Assembly: GCA_946410505.1 (NCBI GenBank)
Contig: CAMKAP010000094.1
Location: forward strand, 1-7,531
DNA length: 7,531 nt
Direction of reading: 5' to 3'
From: an uncultured Clostridia bacterium
GTDB taxonomy: Bacteria; Bacillota_A; Clostridia; Oscillospirales; Oscillospiraceae
In this document: piece by piece, positions 1 through 5,369 of the stretch
How the letters are laid out: each line of letters opens with the position of its first letter
Numbering within the stretch: position 1 is the stretch's first letter
Notes under the pieces: model-generated
Seen by the model: only the letters and a program-made list of their open reading frames with translations
Told to the model about the DNA's origin: nothing
Databases searched by the model: none
Made by a program: the position numbers and the translations under genes

Positions 1-365
1 TAGGCCAGCGCCGTGGTCTCCTCCACCGTGATGATGACCTTGTTGGGAAGCTGCCGCTCTACAGAGCCGTTTTCAATGTAAGGGAGCTTTGAATACACAC
101 GGGCGAAAGCCGCGAAACGGTTGAAGAAGAACAGGTTGTCGCCGGGCTCAATGTCGATGGCGCGGATGATTTCCTCATCCGTATAGTGGACGTTGCCCTC
201 CACCTGAATTACAGACACGCGAAACAGCAGACTCATCACAAAGATGATGCCCAGAACGACCAGGACGAACACCACCGGAGCGCTGAAGCTGCTGCGCCGC
301 CGGGGCTTCATATAACCGCTGCGCTTGTCGGCGGGCGGCTGATTGTTGTGAAGCGTGGATGCCAT
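1..365 (-). CDS. ftsQ: Cell division protein FtsQ/DivIB, N-terminal part (partial)
   Basis: Bitopic divisome protein that links early and late division proteins with FtsB/DivIC and FtsL. The visible 121 residues start at ATG 365 and run off the left edge in frame. They show a basic cytoplasmic tail (about 1-29, with KPRRRSS at 20-26), one membrane helix (about 31-49, APVVFVLVVLGIIFVMSLLF region), and a POTRA domain starting near 50: VIQVEGNVHYTDEEII, then DIEPGDNLFFFN and the usual LPYIENGSVERQLPNKVIITVEE segment in pieces from 94 to 116. Ribosome site GGAG with 6 nt spacing lies in the 26-bp gap after the murA stop, so it is probably cotranscribed with murA. This start was read directly from the sequence; the frame lies partly outside annotated-length limits because it is cut. 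Confidence 0.94.
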   Translation of the reverse strand, partial: MASTLHNNQPPADKRSGYMKPRRRSSFSAPVVFVLVVLGIIFVMSLLFRVSVIQVEGNVHYTDEEIIRAIDIEPGDNLFFFNRFAAFARVYSKLPYIENGSVERQLPNKVIITVEETTALA

Positions 366-391
366 CACTTTCTCCTTTGCCTTTGGAATAT

Positions 392-1645
392 TCAGCTTTC
401 CAATAAAATATCCGCGCCCAGGCTTTCCAGGCACAGCTCCAGATCCTCATAGCCGCGGCGAACGTGACCCTCGTCGAGCACCGTACTCTCCCCTTCTGCC
501 GAGAGAGCGGCCAGAATCATGGCCGCCCCGCCGCGCAGATCCGTCGCGCAAAGCGCTGCTCCGTGCAGCGCCTCAACGCCGAGGATCTCCGCCGTCTGCC
601 CTTCTGTAAGGATCCGGGCGCCGAGACGACAGAGCTCCGGAACCTGCCGAAAACGCCGTTCAAAGATCGTCTCCCGGATGAGCGTCCTTCCCCGGGCCCG
701 GAGCATCGCCGCCATCAACAGCGGCTGGGCATCAGTCGGGAAACCGGGGTACGGTTCCGTGACTACAGGGCCTACAGCAGTAAGTCTGCCCTGTGCGCGA
801 ATTCTGAGAACACCGTTATATTTAATTATATCACAGCCTGCCGCATTTAGGAAGTGCAGAAGTGCAGAAATTTGCCGTGCATCTATGCCGCACAGCTCCA
901 CGTCCCCTCCGCAGCAGGCGGCAGCGCAGGCAAAGGTGGCGGCAGCGATCCGGTCCGCGCCGACGGCAAAGCGCAGCGACTTTACAGGCTTCATGCCGTC
1001 GATGCGGATGCAGGAGCTGCCCGCGCCCTCAATTTCGGCGCCCATGGCTCGCAAAAAAGCCTGCAGCGCCACGATCTCCGGTTCCCGGGCGGCACCGCGG
1101 ATCACAGTCTCCCCTTTTGCGCCGCAGGCGGCAAGCATGACATTTTCCGTGGCCCCAACGCTTGGAAACGGCAGTTCGATCTCCGTGCCGCGCAGCTTCT
1201 GTGCTCTGCAGTGCAGGCTTCCGTTTTCTGTTTCGATTTCCGCGCCCAGGCTGCGCAATGCGGAAAGGTGCAAATCAATGGGGCGCTTCCCAAGTTTGCA
1301 TCCGCCGGGCATGCTCAGCCATGCTTCTCCGCATCGGGCCAGCAGCGCCCCCATAAAGATCACGGAGGAGCGCATCTGCTCCATCAAAGAATGCGGGATC
1401 GCACAGCAGGAGAGATCCGTGGAATCTATGTAAATCCCCTCCTCCTGCCGGAGGGCTCTGCAGCCCAGACTCTGCAGGATGGAAAGAGCGGCATCCACAT
1501 CCGACAGTCGTGGGACCTGCATCAGCTCGCAGTGAAGCGGACGGAGGATCGACGCCGCCAGAATCGGGAGTGATGCATTCTTCGAGCCCTGAATTCGGAG
1601 ACTTCCTTCCAGACGCTTACCGCCATGAATATGCCAAATGTCCAT
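392..1645 (-). CDS. murA: UDP-GlcNAc 1-carboxyvinyltransferase
   Basis: Cytoplasmic enzyme that transfers enolpyruvate from PEP to UDP-GlcNAc, the first committed step of peptidoglycan synthesis. Its 417 residues match the family. Active-site residues keep near E. coli numbering: K22-N23 in GSKNASLP, R92 in MRSS, the PEP/fosfomycin cysteine C116 in PGGCKLGKRPIDLH, D305 in GFPTDAQ, R371 in DLRGG and R397 in HVRRGYEDLE. A cysteine rather than aspartate at the loop predicts sensitivity to fosfomycin at the target level. The protein is unusually cysteine-rich (17 Cys). The start at 1645 is supported by a G-rich site (GGGGG, 8 nt spacing) and by the normal N-terminus (IHGGKRLEGSLRIQG). It is the first gene after the terminator and palindrome block and is followed 26 bp later by ftsQ. 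Many Firmicutes carry two MurA paralogues; whether another exists here cannot be seen. Confidence 0.97.
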   Translation of the reverse strand: MDIWHIHGGKRLEGSLRIQGSKNASLPILAASILRPLHCELMQVPRLSDVDAALSILQSLGCRALRQEEGIYIDSTDLSCCAIPHSLMEQMRSSVIFMGALLARCGEAWLSMPGGCKLGKRPIDLHLSALRSLGAEIETENGSLHCRAQKLRGTEIELPFPSVGATENVMLAACGAKGETVIRGAAREPEIVALQAFLRAMGAEIEGAGSSCIRIDGMKPVKSLRFAVGADRIAAATFACAAACCGGDVELCGIDARQISALLHFLNAAGCDIIKYNGVLRIRAQGRLTAVGPVVTEPYPGFPTDAQPLLMAAMLRARGRTLIRETIFERRFRQVPELCRLGARILTEGQTAEILGVEALHGAALCATDLRGGAAMILAALSAEGESTVLDEGHVRRGYEDLELCLESLGADILLES

Positions 1646-1660
1646 GGTATTGTCCCCCGC

Positions 1661-1680
1661 TTAGAATCATAATGATTATA
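1661..1680. repeat. Left boundary repeat of the palindromic element
   Basis: TTAGAATCAT (1661-1670) is followed directly by AATGATTAT (1671-1679). The core AATCAT-A-ATGATT (1665-1677) is itself a palindrome. The same two words occur at 1781-1798 in the opposite order. On the minus strand this end lies 16 bp upstream of the murA start and contains TATAAT. Confidence 0.7.
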
Positions 1681-1703
1681 GGTTAGCGAAAAGCCAAAAA
1701 GCT
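1675..1703 (-). promoter_or_regulatory. Possible promoter for murA-ftsQ
   Basis: A consensus TATAAT lies at 1680-1675 on the minus strand, 29 bp from the murA ATG. At 17-bp spacing the -35 position holds AGCTTT (1703-1698), a poor match to TTGACA. The -10 overlaps the left boundary dyad of the palindromic element. A promoter somewhere between 1646 and 1952 is expected because a strong terminator closes the upstream operon; this is the best candidate seen but rests mainly on one hexamer. Confidence 0.35.
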
Positions 1704-1709
1704 TTTCGC
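1686..1709. repeat. Hairpin with 9-bp perfect arms
   Basis: Arms GCGAAAAGC (1686-1694) and GCTTTTCGC (1701-1709) enclose a 6-nt loop CAAAAA. No T tract follows on either strand. Confidence 0.85.
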
Positions 1710-1710
1710 C

Positions 1711-1751
1711 GCGCAGTTTTGCTGCGCAGCAAAACAGCATGGCTGTTTTGC
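1711..1751. repeat. Overlapping, mutually exclusive hairpins sharing GCAAAAC
   Basis: A perfect 20-bp palindrome at 1716-1735 (half-site GTTTTGCTGC) overlaps a hairpin at 1729-1751 with 10-bp arms GCAAAACAGC and GCTGTTTTGC around a 3-nt loop. The word GCAAAAC at 1729-1735 can pair with GTTTTGC at 1716-1722 or with GTTTTGC at 1745-1751, but not both. A third option is GCGCAG (1711-1716) with CTGCGC (1722-1727). Confidence 0.85.
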
Positions 1752-1757
1752 CATATA

Positions 1758-1771
1758 CTCATTGCAATGAG
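1758..1771. repeat. Perfect 14-bp palindrome
   Basis: CTCATTGCAATGAG is perfectly self-complementary with no loop. It is more like a protein-binding dyad or a module of the surrounding element than a stable RNA hairpin. Confidence 0.7.
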
Positions 1772-1780
1772 CATCGGGCG

Positions 1781-1799
1781 AATGATTATTAGAATCATT
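1781..1799. repeat. Right boundary repeat of the palindromic element
   Basis: Arms AATGATT (1781-1787) and AATCATT (1793-1799) surround a 5-nt loop. The words AATGATTAT (1781-1789) and TTAGAATCAT (1789-1798) match those at the left boundary (1661-1679) in reversed order, so the two ends are both inverted-like and share direct repeats. Confidence 0.7.
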
Positions 1800-1804
1800 T
1801 ATTA

Positions 1805-1821
1805 CCAAACTTGTCGTTTGG
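1805..1821. repeat. Short hairpin, 6-bp arms
   Basis: CCAAAC (1805-1810) pairs with GTTTGG (1816-1821) around a 5-nt loop TTGTC. It adjoins the longer hairpin at 1824-1855 and may form one module with it. Confidence 0.7.
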
Positions 1822-1823
1822 CA

Positions 1824-1855
1824 GCGAAATCAATCGAATTCTCGATTGATTTCGC
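1824..1855. repeat. Hairpin with 14-bp perfect arms
   Basis: Arms GCGAAATCAATCGA (1824-1837) and TCGATTGATTTCGC (1842-1855) enclose the 4-nt loop ATTC; the centre forms an EcoRI-like GAATTC. This is the longest perfect arm in the block. It lacks a following T tract. Confidence 0.88.
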
Positions 1856-1860
1856 CATCC

Positions 1861-1952
1861 GATGACCATTACAGGATTGGGGGCAGACAAGGCAAGCAAG
1901 CAGCTGTCATGGCCGGGATAGCGTGGTTTTGAACCAATCTCCGTCGGCACAT
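1861..1952. other. Non-coding stretch between terminator and palindrome block
   Basis: Ninety-two bases with no convincing gene, strong hairpin, promoter or RNA family signature. A distant short pair exists (GATTGG at 1875-1880 with CCAATC at 1934-1939), but it is too short to claim as structure. A minus-strand open frame crosses this stretch but begins inside murG and runs through the terminator and the hairpins, so I do not call it a gene. It may be part of the same element as the adjoining palindromes; this is inference. Confidence 0.5.
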
Positions 1953-1998
1953 AAAAACCCCCGTGCATGGAATCAGGCCATCCTATGCACGGGAGTTT
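1953..1998 (-). terminator. Intrinsic terminator of the PBP-murE-mraY-ftsW-murG operon
   Basis: On the minus strand, arms CTCCCGTGCAT and ATGCACGGGGG pair (one G-U), extendable by three A-U pairs into the flanking A and T tracts. The loop is 16 nt, with GGA and TCC able to pair further. A T tract of five follows the stem directly. The structure starts 8 bp after the murG stop, the expected place for a Rho-independent terminator. Read in the other direction the hairpin lacks a clean T run, so it should act mainly on minus-strand transcripts. Confidence 0.9.
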
Positions 1999-2006
1999 CG
2001 TTTTGT

Positions 2007-3131
2007 TCAGTTCTTTCGGCAAAGCTCCAGGATTCTGTCACAGATCCGGTCGGTTGCTTCCGGTACGGCCAGCGAGGCCATAGCGCTCCCCATGGCATCC
2101 AGGGTCTCTCTGTCGGCAAGAAGAGCACGCACCTCGGTCAGGAGTGAGGCTGCGTCAAATTCGCCCTCCAGAAACACCTTTGCGCCGCCTGCTCGCTCCA
2201 GTACACGGGCGTTTTTCTCCTGGTGATTGTCAGTCACATTGGGGGAAGGCACGATCAGAGAAGGTTTTCCAAGATAGGTCAGCTCCGCCAGCGTGGAGGC
2301 GCCGGCCCGGCAGAGGATCAGGTCCGCCGCGGCCATCACCCGGGGCATATCGTAGATATACTCCCGCAGCTCGGTGCCGCAGTTCTCAGGCCGCAGCGCT
2401 GTCCCGGCAAGCCTGCGGCTGACCTCCGCGTAATCTCTGTTGCCAATCGCGTGGAGAAGACGGAAATCCTTCTGCCCCTCAAGCAGCGGCAGAAGCTCCA
2501 GCATGATCCCGTTCATATGACCGGAGCCGAGAGAACCCCAAACGGATACCACCAGCGGAAGATCCGACGGAAGCCCCAGTTCTTTTTTTGCGCTGTCCCT
2601 GGTATAGGCGGAAAAATCTCCCCGCACCGGCGTCCCCGTGACGCTGACCTTTTCCGGCTCCGGATAATGCTTCCGGCTTTCCTCAAAACCCACCATGATG
2701 CTGTCCACATGCTTTGCCAGGAGCCTCGTGGTGAGGCCGGGAAGAGCGTTGCTCTCGTGGACCAGCGTCGGGATATGCAGCTTGGATGCTGCCATCAGCA
2801 CCGGATAGCACACATAACCGCCGGTCCCGATCACCGCGTCCGGCCGGAAATCCCGGATGATGCGTCTCGCTTCCCGTTCGGACGAAATCACATTTTTCAC
2901 GGTGTCCAGATTATGCGCCAGCGCCTCGAGACTCTTGCCCCGGGCAATGTTCGTAATATGCAGAGGCAGGATCTCATAGCCCGCGCGGGGAACAAGCTCC
3001 ATCTCCATCTTGCCCTCGGCGCCGAGGAAAAGGATCTCGGTGTCAGGCATCATCTCCCGCAGGCGCCCGGCCACAGCCAGCGCCGGGTTCACGTGTCCGG
3101 CCGTCCCGCCGCAGGTAAAGATAAATCTCAT
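2007..3131 (-). CDS. murG: Lipid II synthase: UDP-GlcNAc:lipid I GlcNAc transferase
   Basis: Peripheral inner-face membrane GT-B glycosyltransferase that adds GlcNAc to lipid I, giving lipid II. It has 374 residues, near normal length. The N-terminal domain has the glycine loop GGTAGHVNPALA at 8-19 (H13), GTGGYVCYP at 102-110 and HESNALPGLTTR at 125-136. The C-terminal UDP-GlcNAc domain has SVWGSLGS at 196-203 (in place of the proteobacterial GGSQGA type loop), CRAGASTLAE at 274-283 with the sugar-nucleotide contact E283, and DNHQEKNA at 301-308. Ribosome site AGGAG with 9 nt spacing lies in the 17 bp gap after the ftsW stop. An intrinsic terminator begins 8 bp after the stop, so this is the last gene of the upstream operon. 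Confidence 0.97.
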   Translation of the reverse strand: MRFIFTCGGTAGHVNPALAVAGRLREMMPDTEILFLGAEGKMEMELVPRAGYEILPLHITNIARGKSLEALAHNLDTVKNVISSEREARRIIRDFRPDAVIGTGGYVCYPVLMAASKLHIPTLVHESNALPGLTTRLLAKHVDSIMVGFEESRKHYPEPEKVSVTGTPVRGDFSAYTRDSAKKELGLPSDLPLVVSVWGSLGSGHMNGIMLELLPLLEGQKDFRLLHAIGNRDYAEVSRRLAGTALRPENCGTELREYIYDMPRVMAAADLILCRAGASTLAELTYLGKPSLIVPSPNVTDNHQEKNARVLERAGGAKVFLEGEFDAASLLTEVRALLADRETLDAMGSAMASLAVPEATDRICDRILELCRKN

Positions 3132-3148
3132 ATTTTCTCTCTCCTAAG

Positions 3149-4309
3149 TTATGTTTCCAGAATCTCTCTGGAGGCGCTGAGCACGATCCCCATCTCCCCC
3201 AGCTGAATAAGCAGTGCCGTTCCGCCATAGCTGAAAAATGGGAGCGAGATCCCGGTGCAGGGCAGCAGATTGGTCACCACTGCCACATTGAGAAAGACCT
3301 GGATCGCCAGCAGCGTCGTGATTCCGGCGCAGACCAGAAACGAAAAGCGGCTGCGGCAGTGCAGAGCGATCCAGTAACCCCGCAGGATCAGCATGGCAAA
3401 GAGGAGCAAAATCATTGCCGCGCCGAGAAAGCCCAGCTCCTCGCAGCAGACGGAAAAGATAAAGTCATTGTGCTCCTCGGGCAGATACAGATACTTCTGA
3501 CGGCTTCCGCCGAGTCCCAGCCCGCACAGGCCGCCTGACCCGATGGTATAGAGAGACTGAACGATCTGATAGCCCTCATCTGAAGAACTGGAGAAAGGAT
3601 CCCTCCAGGTCATGATGCGGGAAGACGCATAGGGAAAAAAGGTCAGCAGAACCAGAAGCCCGCCGCCGGCCGCCCCGAAGGCTGCCGCAAACCAGCCGAT
3701 CCCCACGCCGCCGAGAAAAAGCATAACGGCACCGACGGCGAGGATGATGATGGAAGCCGAGAAATGCGGCTCCAGCACCAGCAGGCCCACCACGCACCCG
3801 AGGATGCCCAGAAACGGTGCGATCCCATAGCGGATTGTGCGCATCCGCTCCCGGTAGCGGCAGATGAGCACGGAAAAGGACAGGATCACCGCGAGCTTTG
3901 CCAGCTCCGAGGGCTGCAGCGTCAGCCCGCCCACACCCAGCCAGCGGCGCGAGCCGTTGGCCTTCACCCCGATGATCGGCACAAGGGCCAGCAGCACAAG
4001 GGTGAGGAGCAGAAACGGAAAGGCATAACGCCTATAAAAGCCCATGGGGAGCCGGGAGGCAAGCCACATCACAGCGATCCCCAGCAGGGCAAAGATCAGC
4101 TGCCGCACAAAGTAGTAGGCAGCATTGCCGCCGGTGACGCGGCCGGGATCGTAAAAGGCCCGGGGAAAGCTCGCAGACAGCACCATCAGCACGCCCAGGA
4201 TCAGCAGGCCGAGCACCAGCAGCAGAAAGCTCAGGTCCATCCTGCCTCTCCCGTTTGTATCTGTCTCCGATGCGGAAAAGTCGGCGAGGCGGGCGCCGTC
4301 ATAGCGCAA
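3149..4309 (-). CDS. ftsW: SEDS-family glycan polymerase FtsW/SpoVE
   Basis: Polytopic SEDS protein that polymerises lipid II into glycan, working with a class B PBP such as the one encoded upstream. About ten membrane segments are visible. Signature stretches, numbered from the TTG start: NGSRRWLGVGGLTLQPSELAKLA at 118-140 (given in parts: NGSRRWLG, LQPSELAKLA), LEPHFSASIII at 179-189, PEEHNDFIFSVCCEELG at 277-293 with the conserved catalytic-type Asp D282, and ISLPFFSYGGTALL at 354-367. The start is uncertain. TTG at 4309 is preceded by an excellent ribosome site (GGGGAGGTGG, 7 nt from GGAGG to the codon) and gives 386 residues. ATG at 4240 also has a fair site (GGGAG) and would begin just before the first membrane segment, giving 363 residues. 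Sequence alone does not separate division FtsW from sporulation SpoVE. murD, often found just before this gene, is absent. Confidence 0.94.
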   Translation of the reverse strand: MRYDGARLADFSASETDTNGRGRMDLSFLLLVLGLLILGVLMVLSASFPRAFYDPGRVTGGNAAYYFVRQLIFALLGIAVMWLASRLPMGFYRRYAFPFLLLTLVLLALVPIIGVKANGSRRWLGVGGLTLQPSELAKLAVILSFSVLICRYRERMRTIRYGIAPFLGILGCVVGLLVLEPHFSASIIILAVGAVMLFLGGVGIGWFAAAFGAAGGGLLVLLTFFPYASSRIMTWRDPFSSSSDEGYQIVQSLYTIGSGGLCGLGLGGSRQKYLYLPEEHNDFIFSVCCEELGFLGAAMILLLFAMLILRGYWIALHCRSRFSFLVCAGITTLLAIQVFLNVAVVTNLLPCTGISLPFFSYGGTALLIQLGEMGIVLSASREILET

Positions 4310-4325
4310 ACAACCACCTCCCCGA
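4307..4325 (-). promoter_or_regulatory. Strong ribosome binding site supporting a TTG start of ftsW
   Basis: On the minus strand GGGGAGGTGG is followed, 7 nt after GGAGG, by TTG at 4309-4307. It is the best Shine-Dalgarno match in the window. It also lies 14 nt before an ATG at 4302 in another frame, which opens a 23-codon reading frame that ends at 4231, overlapping the alternative ftsW ATG at 4240. The spacing favours the TTG. Confidence 0.6.
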
Positions 4326-4345
4326 CTTGCATAGATGCACTATCC

Positions 4346-5356
4346 TCACATATAACGGGAATAGACCCCAATAAAGGATATGATCGCGAAGACCAGAGAT
4401 ATGCCGGTAAAAAGGATAAAAAGTTCTTTCTCTTTCCACTTTTTTCCCGTCCATCCGCCCATCTCCAGATGGTGGTGGAAGGGTGCCATGCGGAAGACCC
4501 GCTTGCCGTGGGAGAGCTTGAAGTAGCCGACCTGGATGATGTCGGAGAGCGTCTCGATGATGTAGATGATCCCAAGGGTGATGAGGATCAGCGGAATATC
4601 ATAGGCAAATGCCAGCGCAGCGACAGCGCCGCCGAGAAACAGTGATCCGGTATCGCCCATAAAGACCTTGGCCGGATTGAAGTTATAGACGAGAAAGCCC
4701 AGCAGACCGCCCACCAGGCCGGAGGCGAAGATGCCAAGCTGCAGATATTCCCGGCCCCAGGCAAAGCTCAGGAACACAAAGAACAGGCACACGGGGATCG
4801 AGGTACCGGTGGCGAGCCCGTCCACGCCGTCTGTGATGTTGACGGCATTGACCGTGCCCACGATCACGAAGGCGGCAAAGGCAAAGTAGAGCCATTCCGG
4901 CATATGGATGGTACGCCCGGAGAAAGGTACGTATAGATTGGGCCGCAGATACCCGATATGCCGCATCAGCAGCACAAAGACCAGCGCCGCGGCCAGCTGC
5001 AGCAGAAACTTTGCTCTTGCGGAAAGGCCGGTATTCTGATGGCGGCGGATCTTCTGCCAGTCGTCAAGAAAGCCGATGGCGCCGAAAACGCAGGCAAAAA
5101 GCAGCACAAAGATGTGGACAAACTCCCCGTGCAACATGCCCGGGAAGCCCACGGTCAGACAGACAAAAGCCGTCGCCAGGATAAACATGAGGCCGCCCAT
5201 GGTGGGAGTGCCGGCCTTGCTGTTGTGCCAGGTGGGGCCGTTTTCCTTGATCTCCTGCCCGGCCTTCTGCTTCTGCAGCCAGGGAATATAATACTTCCCG
5301 AAAGCCGTCGCAAACAGGAAGGCCAGCGCAAACGCGCACATCAGCTTTATCGTCAT
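4346..5356 (-). CDS. mraY: Phospho-MurNAc-pentapeptide transferase
   Basis: Integral membrane enzyme that moves phospho-MurNAc-pentapeptide from UDP onto undecaprenyl phosphate, giving lipid I. It has 336 residues and about ten hydrophobic segments (roughly 3-20, 53-72, 77-97, 115-133, 152-172, 185-200, 206-225, 236-256, 255-272 and 311-333). Family motifs are all present: KAGTPTMGG at 47-55, the Asp pair in GFLDDWQK (D98-D99), NAVNITDGVDGLA from 170, FMGDTGSL with D235, and the HHHLE loop at 294-298. A clear ribosome site, GGAGA with 8 nt spacing, lies in the 13 bp after the murE stop, supporting the ATG at 5356 and an operon. murF often sits between murE and mraY, but here there is no room for it. 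Confidence 0.98.
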   Translation of the reverse strand: MTIKLMCAFALAFLFATAFGKYYIPWLQKQKAGQEIKENGPTWHNSKAGTPTMGGLMFILATAFVCLTVGFPGMLHGEFVHIFVLLFACVFGAIGFLDDWQKIRRHQNTGLSARAKFLLQLAAALVFVLLMRHIGYLRPNLYVPFSGRTIHMPEWLYFAFAAFVIVGTVNAVNITDGVDGLATGTSIPVCLFFVFLSFAWGREYLQLGIFASGLVGGLLGFLVYNFNPAKVFMGDTGSLFLGGAVAALAFAYDIPLILITLGIIYIIETLSDIIQVGYFKLSHGKRVFRMAPFHHHLEMGGWTGKKWKEKELFILFTGISLVFAIISFIGVYSRYM

Positions 5357-5369
5357 CGCTCTATCTCCA

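Larger units (their letters stand above)
1661..1855. repeat. Composite palindromic intergenic element (chain of about eight hairpins)
   Basis: Within 195 bp I can place hairpins at 1665-1677, 1686-1709, 1716-1735, 1729-1751, 1758-1771, 1781-1799, 1805-1821 and 1824-1855; roughly 80 percent of the bases fall inside one of them. None is followed by a T tract on either strand, so these are not ordinary terminators. The stretch is visibly more A/T-rich than the flanking genes. The part from 1661 to 1799 is bounded at both ends by the same short motifs (TTAGAATCAT and AATGATTAT), as in a miniature inverted-repeat element; 1805-1855 may be a second module. No transposase or other coding capacity is present. 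Whether it occurs elsewhere in the genome cannot be seen from this window. Confidence 0.75.

Noticed and set aside
1522..1740. Minus-strand 72-codon frame from the palindrome block into murA
   Set aside because: It overlaps the well-supported start of murA in another frame and its N-terminal part is only translated hairpin sequence.
1661..1855. CRISPR array
   Set aside because: The palindromes differ in sequence and spacing; there is no repeated unit with regular spacers.
1686..1855. Series of Rho-independent terminators
   Set aside because: None of these hairpins is followed by a T tract on either strand, unlike the one at 1953-1998.
1646..1952. Riboswitch or T-box leader of murA
   Set aside because: No conserved T-box or known riboswitch core could be recognised and there is no terminator hairpin close to the murA start.
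1795..2022. Minus-strand open frame of 75 codons crossing the murG end, terminator and hairpins
   Set aside because: It starts inside murG, runs through a clear intrinsic terminator and ends in palindromic DNA; no ribosome site or recognisable domain. Probably a chance frame.
2223..3206. Long plus-strand open frame (327 codons) antisense to murG
   Set aside because: Shadow frame in GC-rich coding DNA; composition rich in Arg, His, Gln and Pro, no family motifs, and murG motifs on the other strand are unequivocal. The same applies to plus-strand frames at 519-1433, 3764-4645 and 5784-6734.
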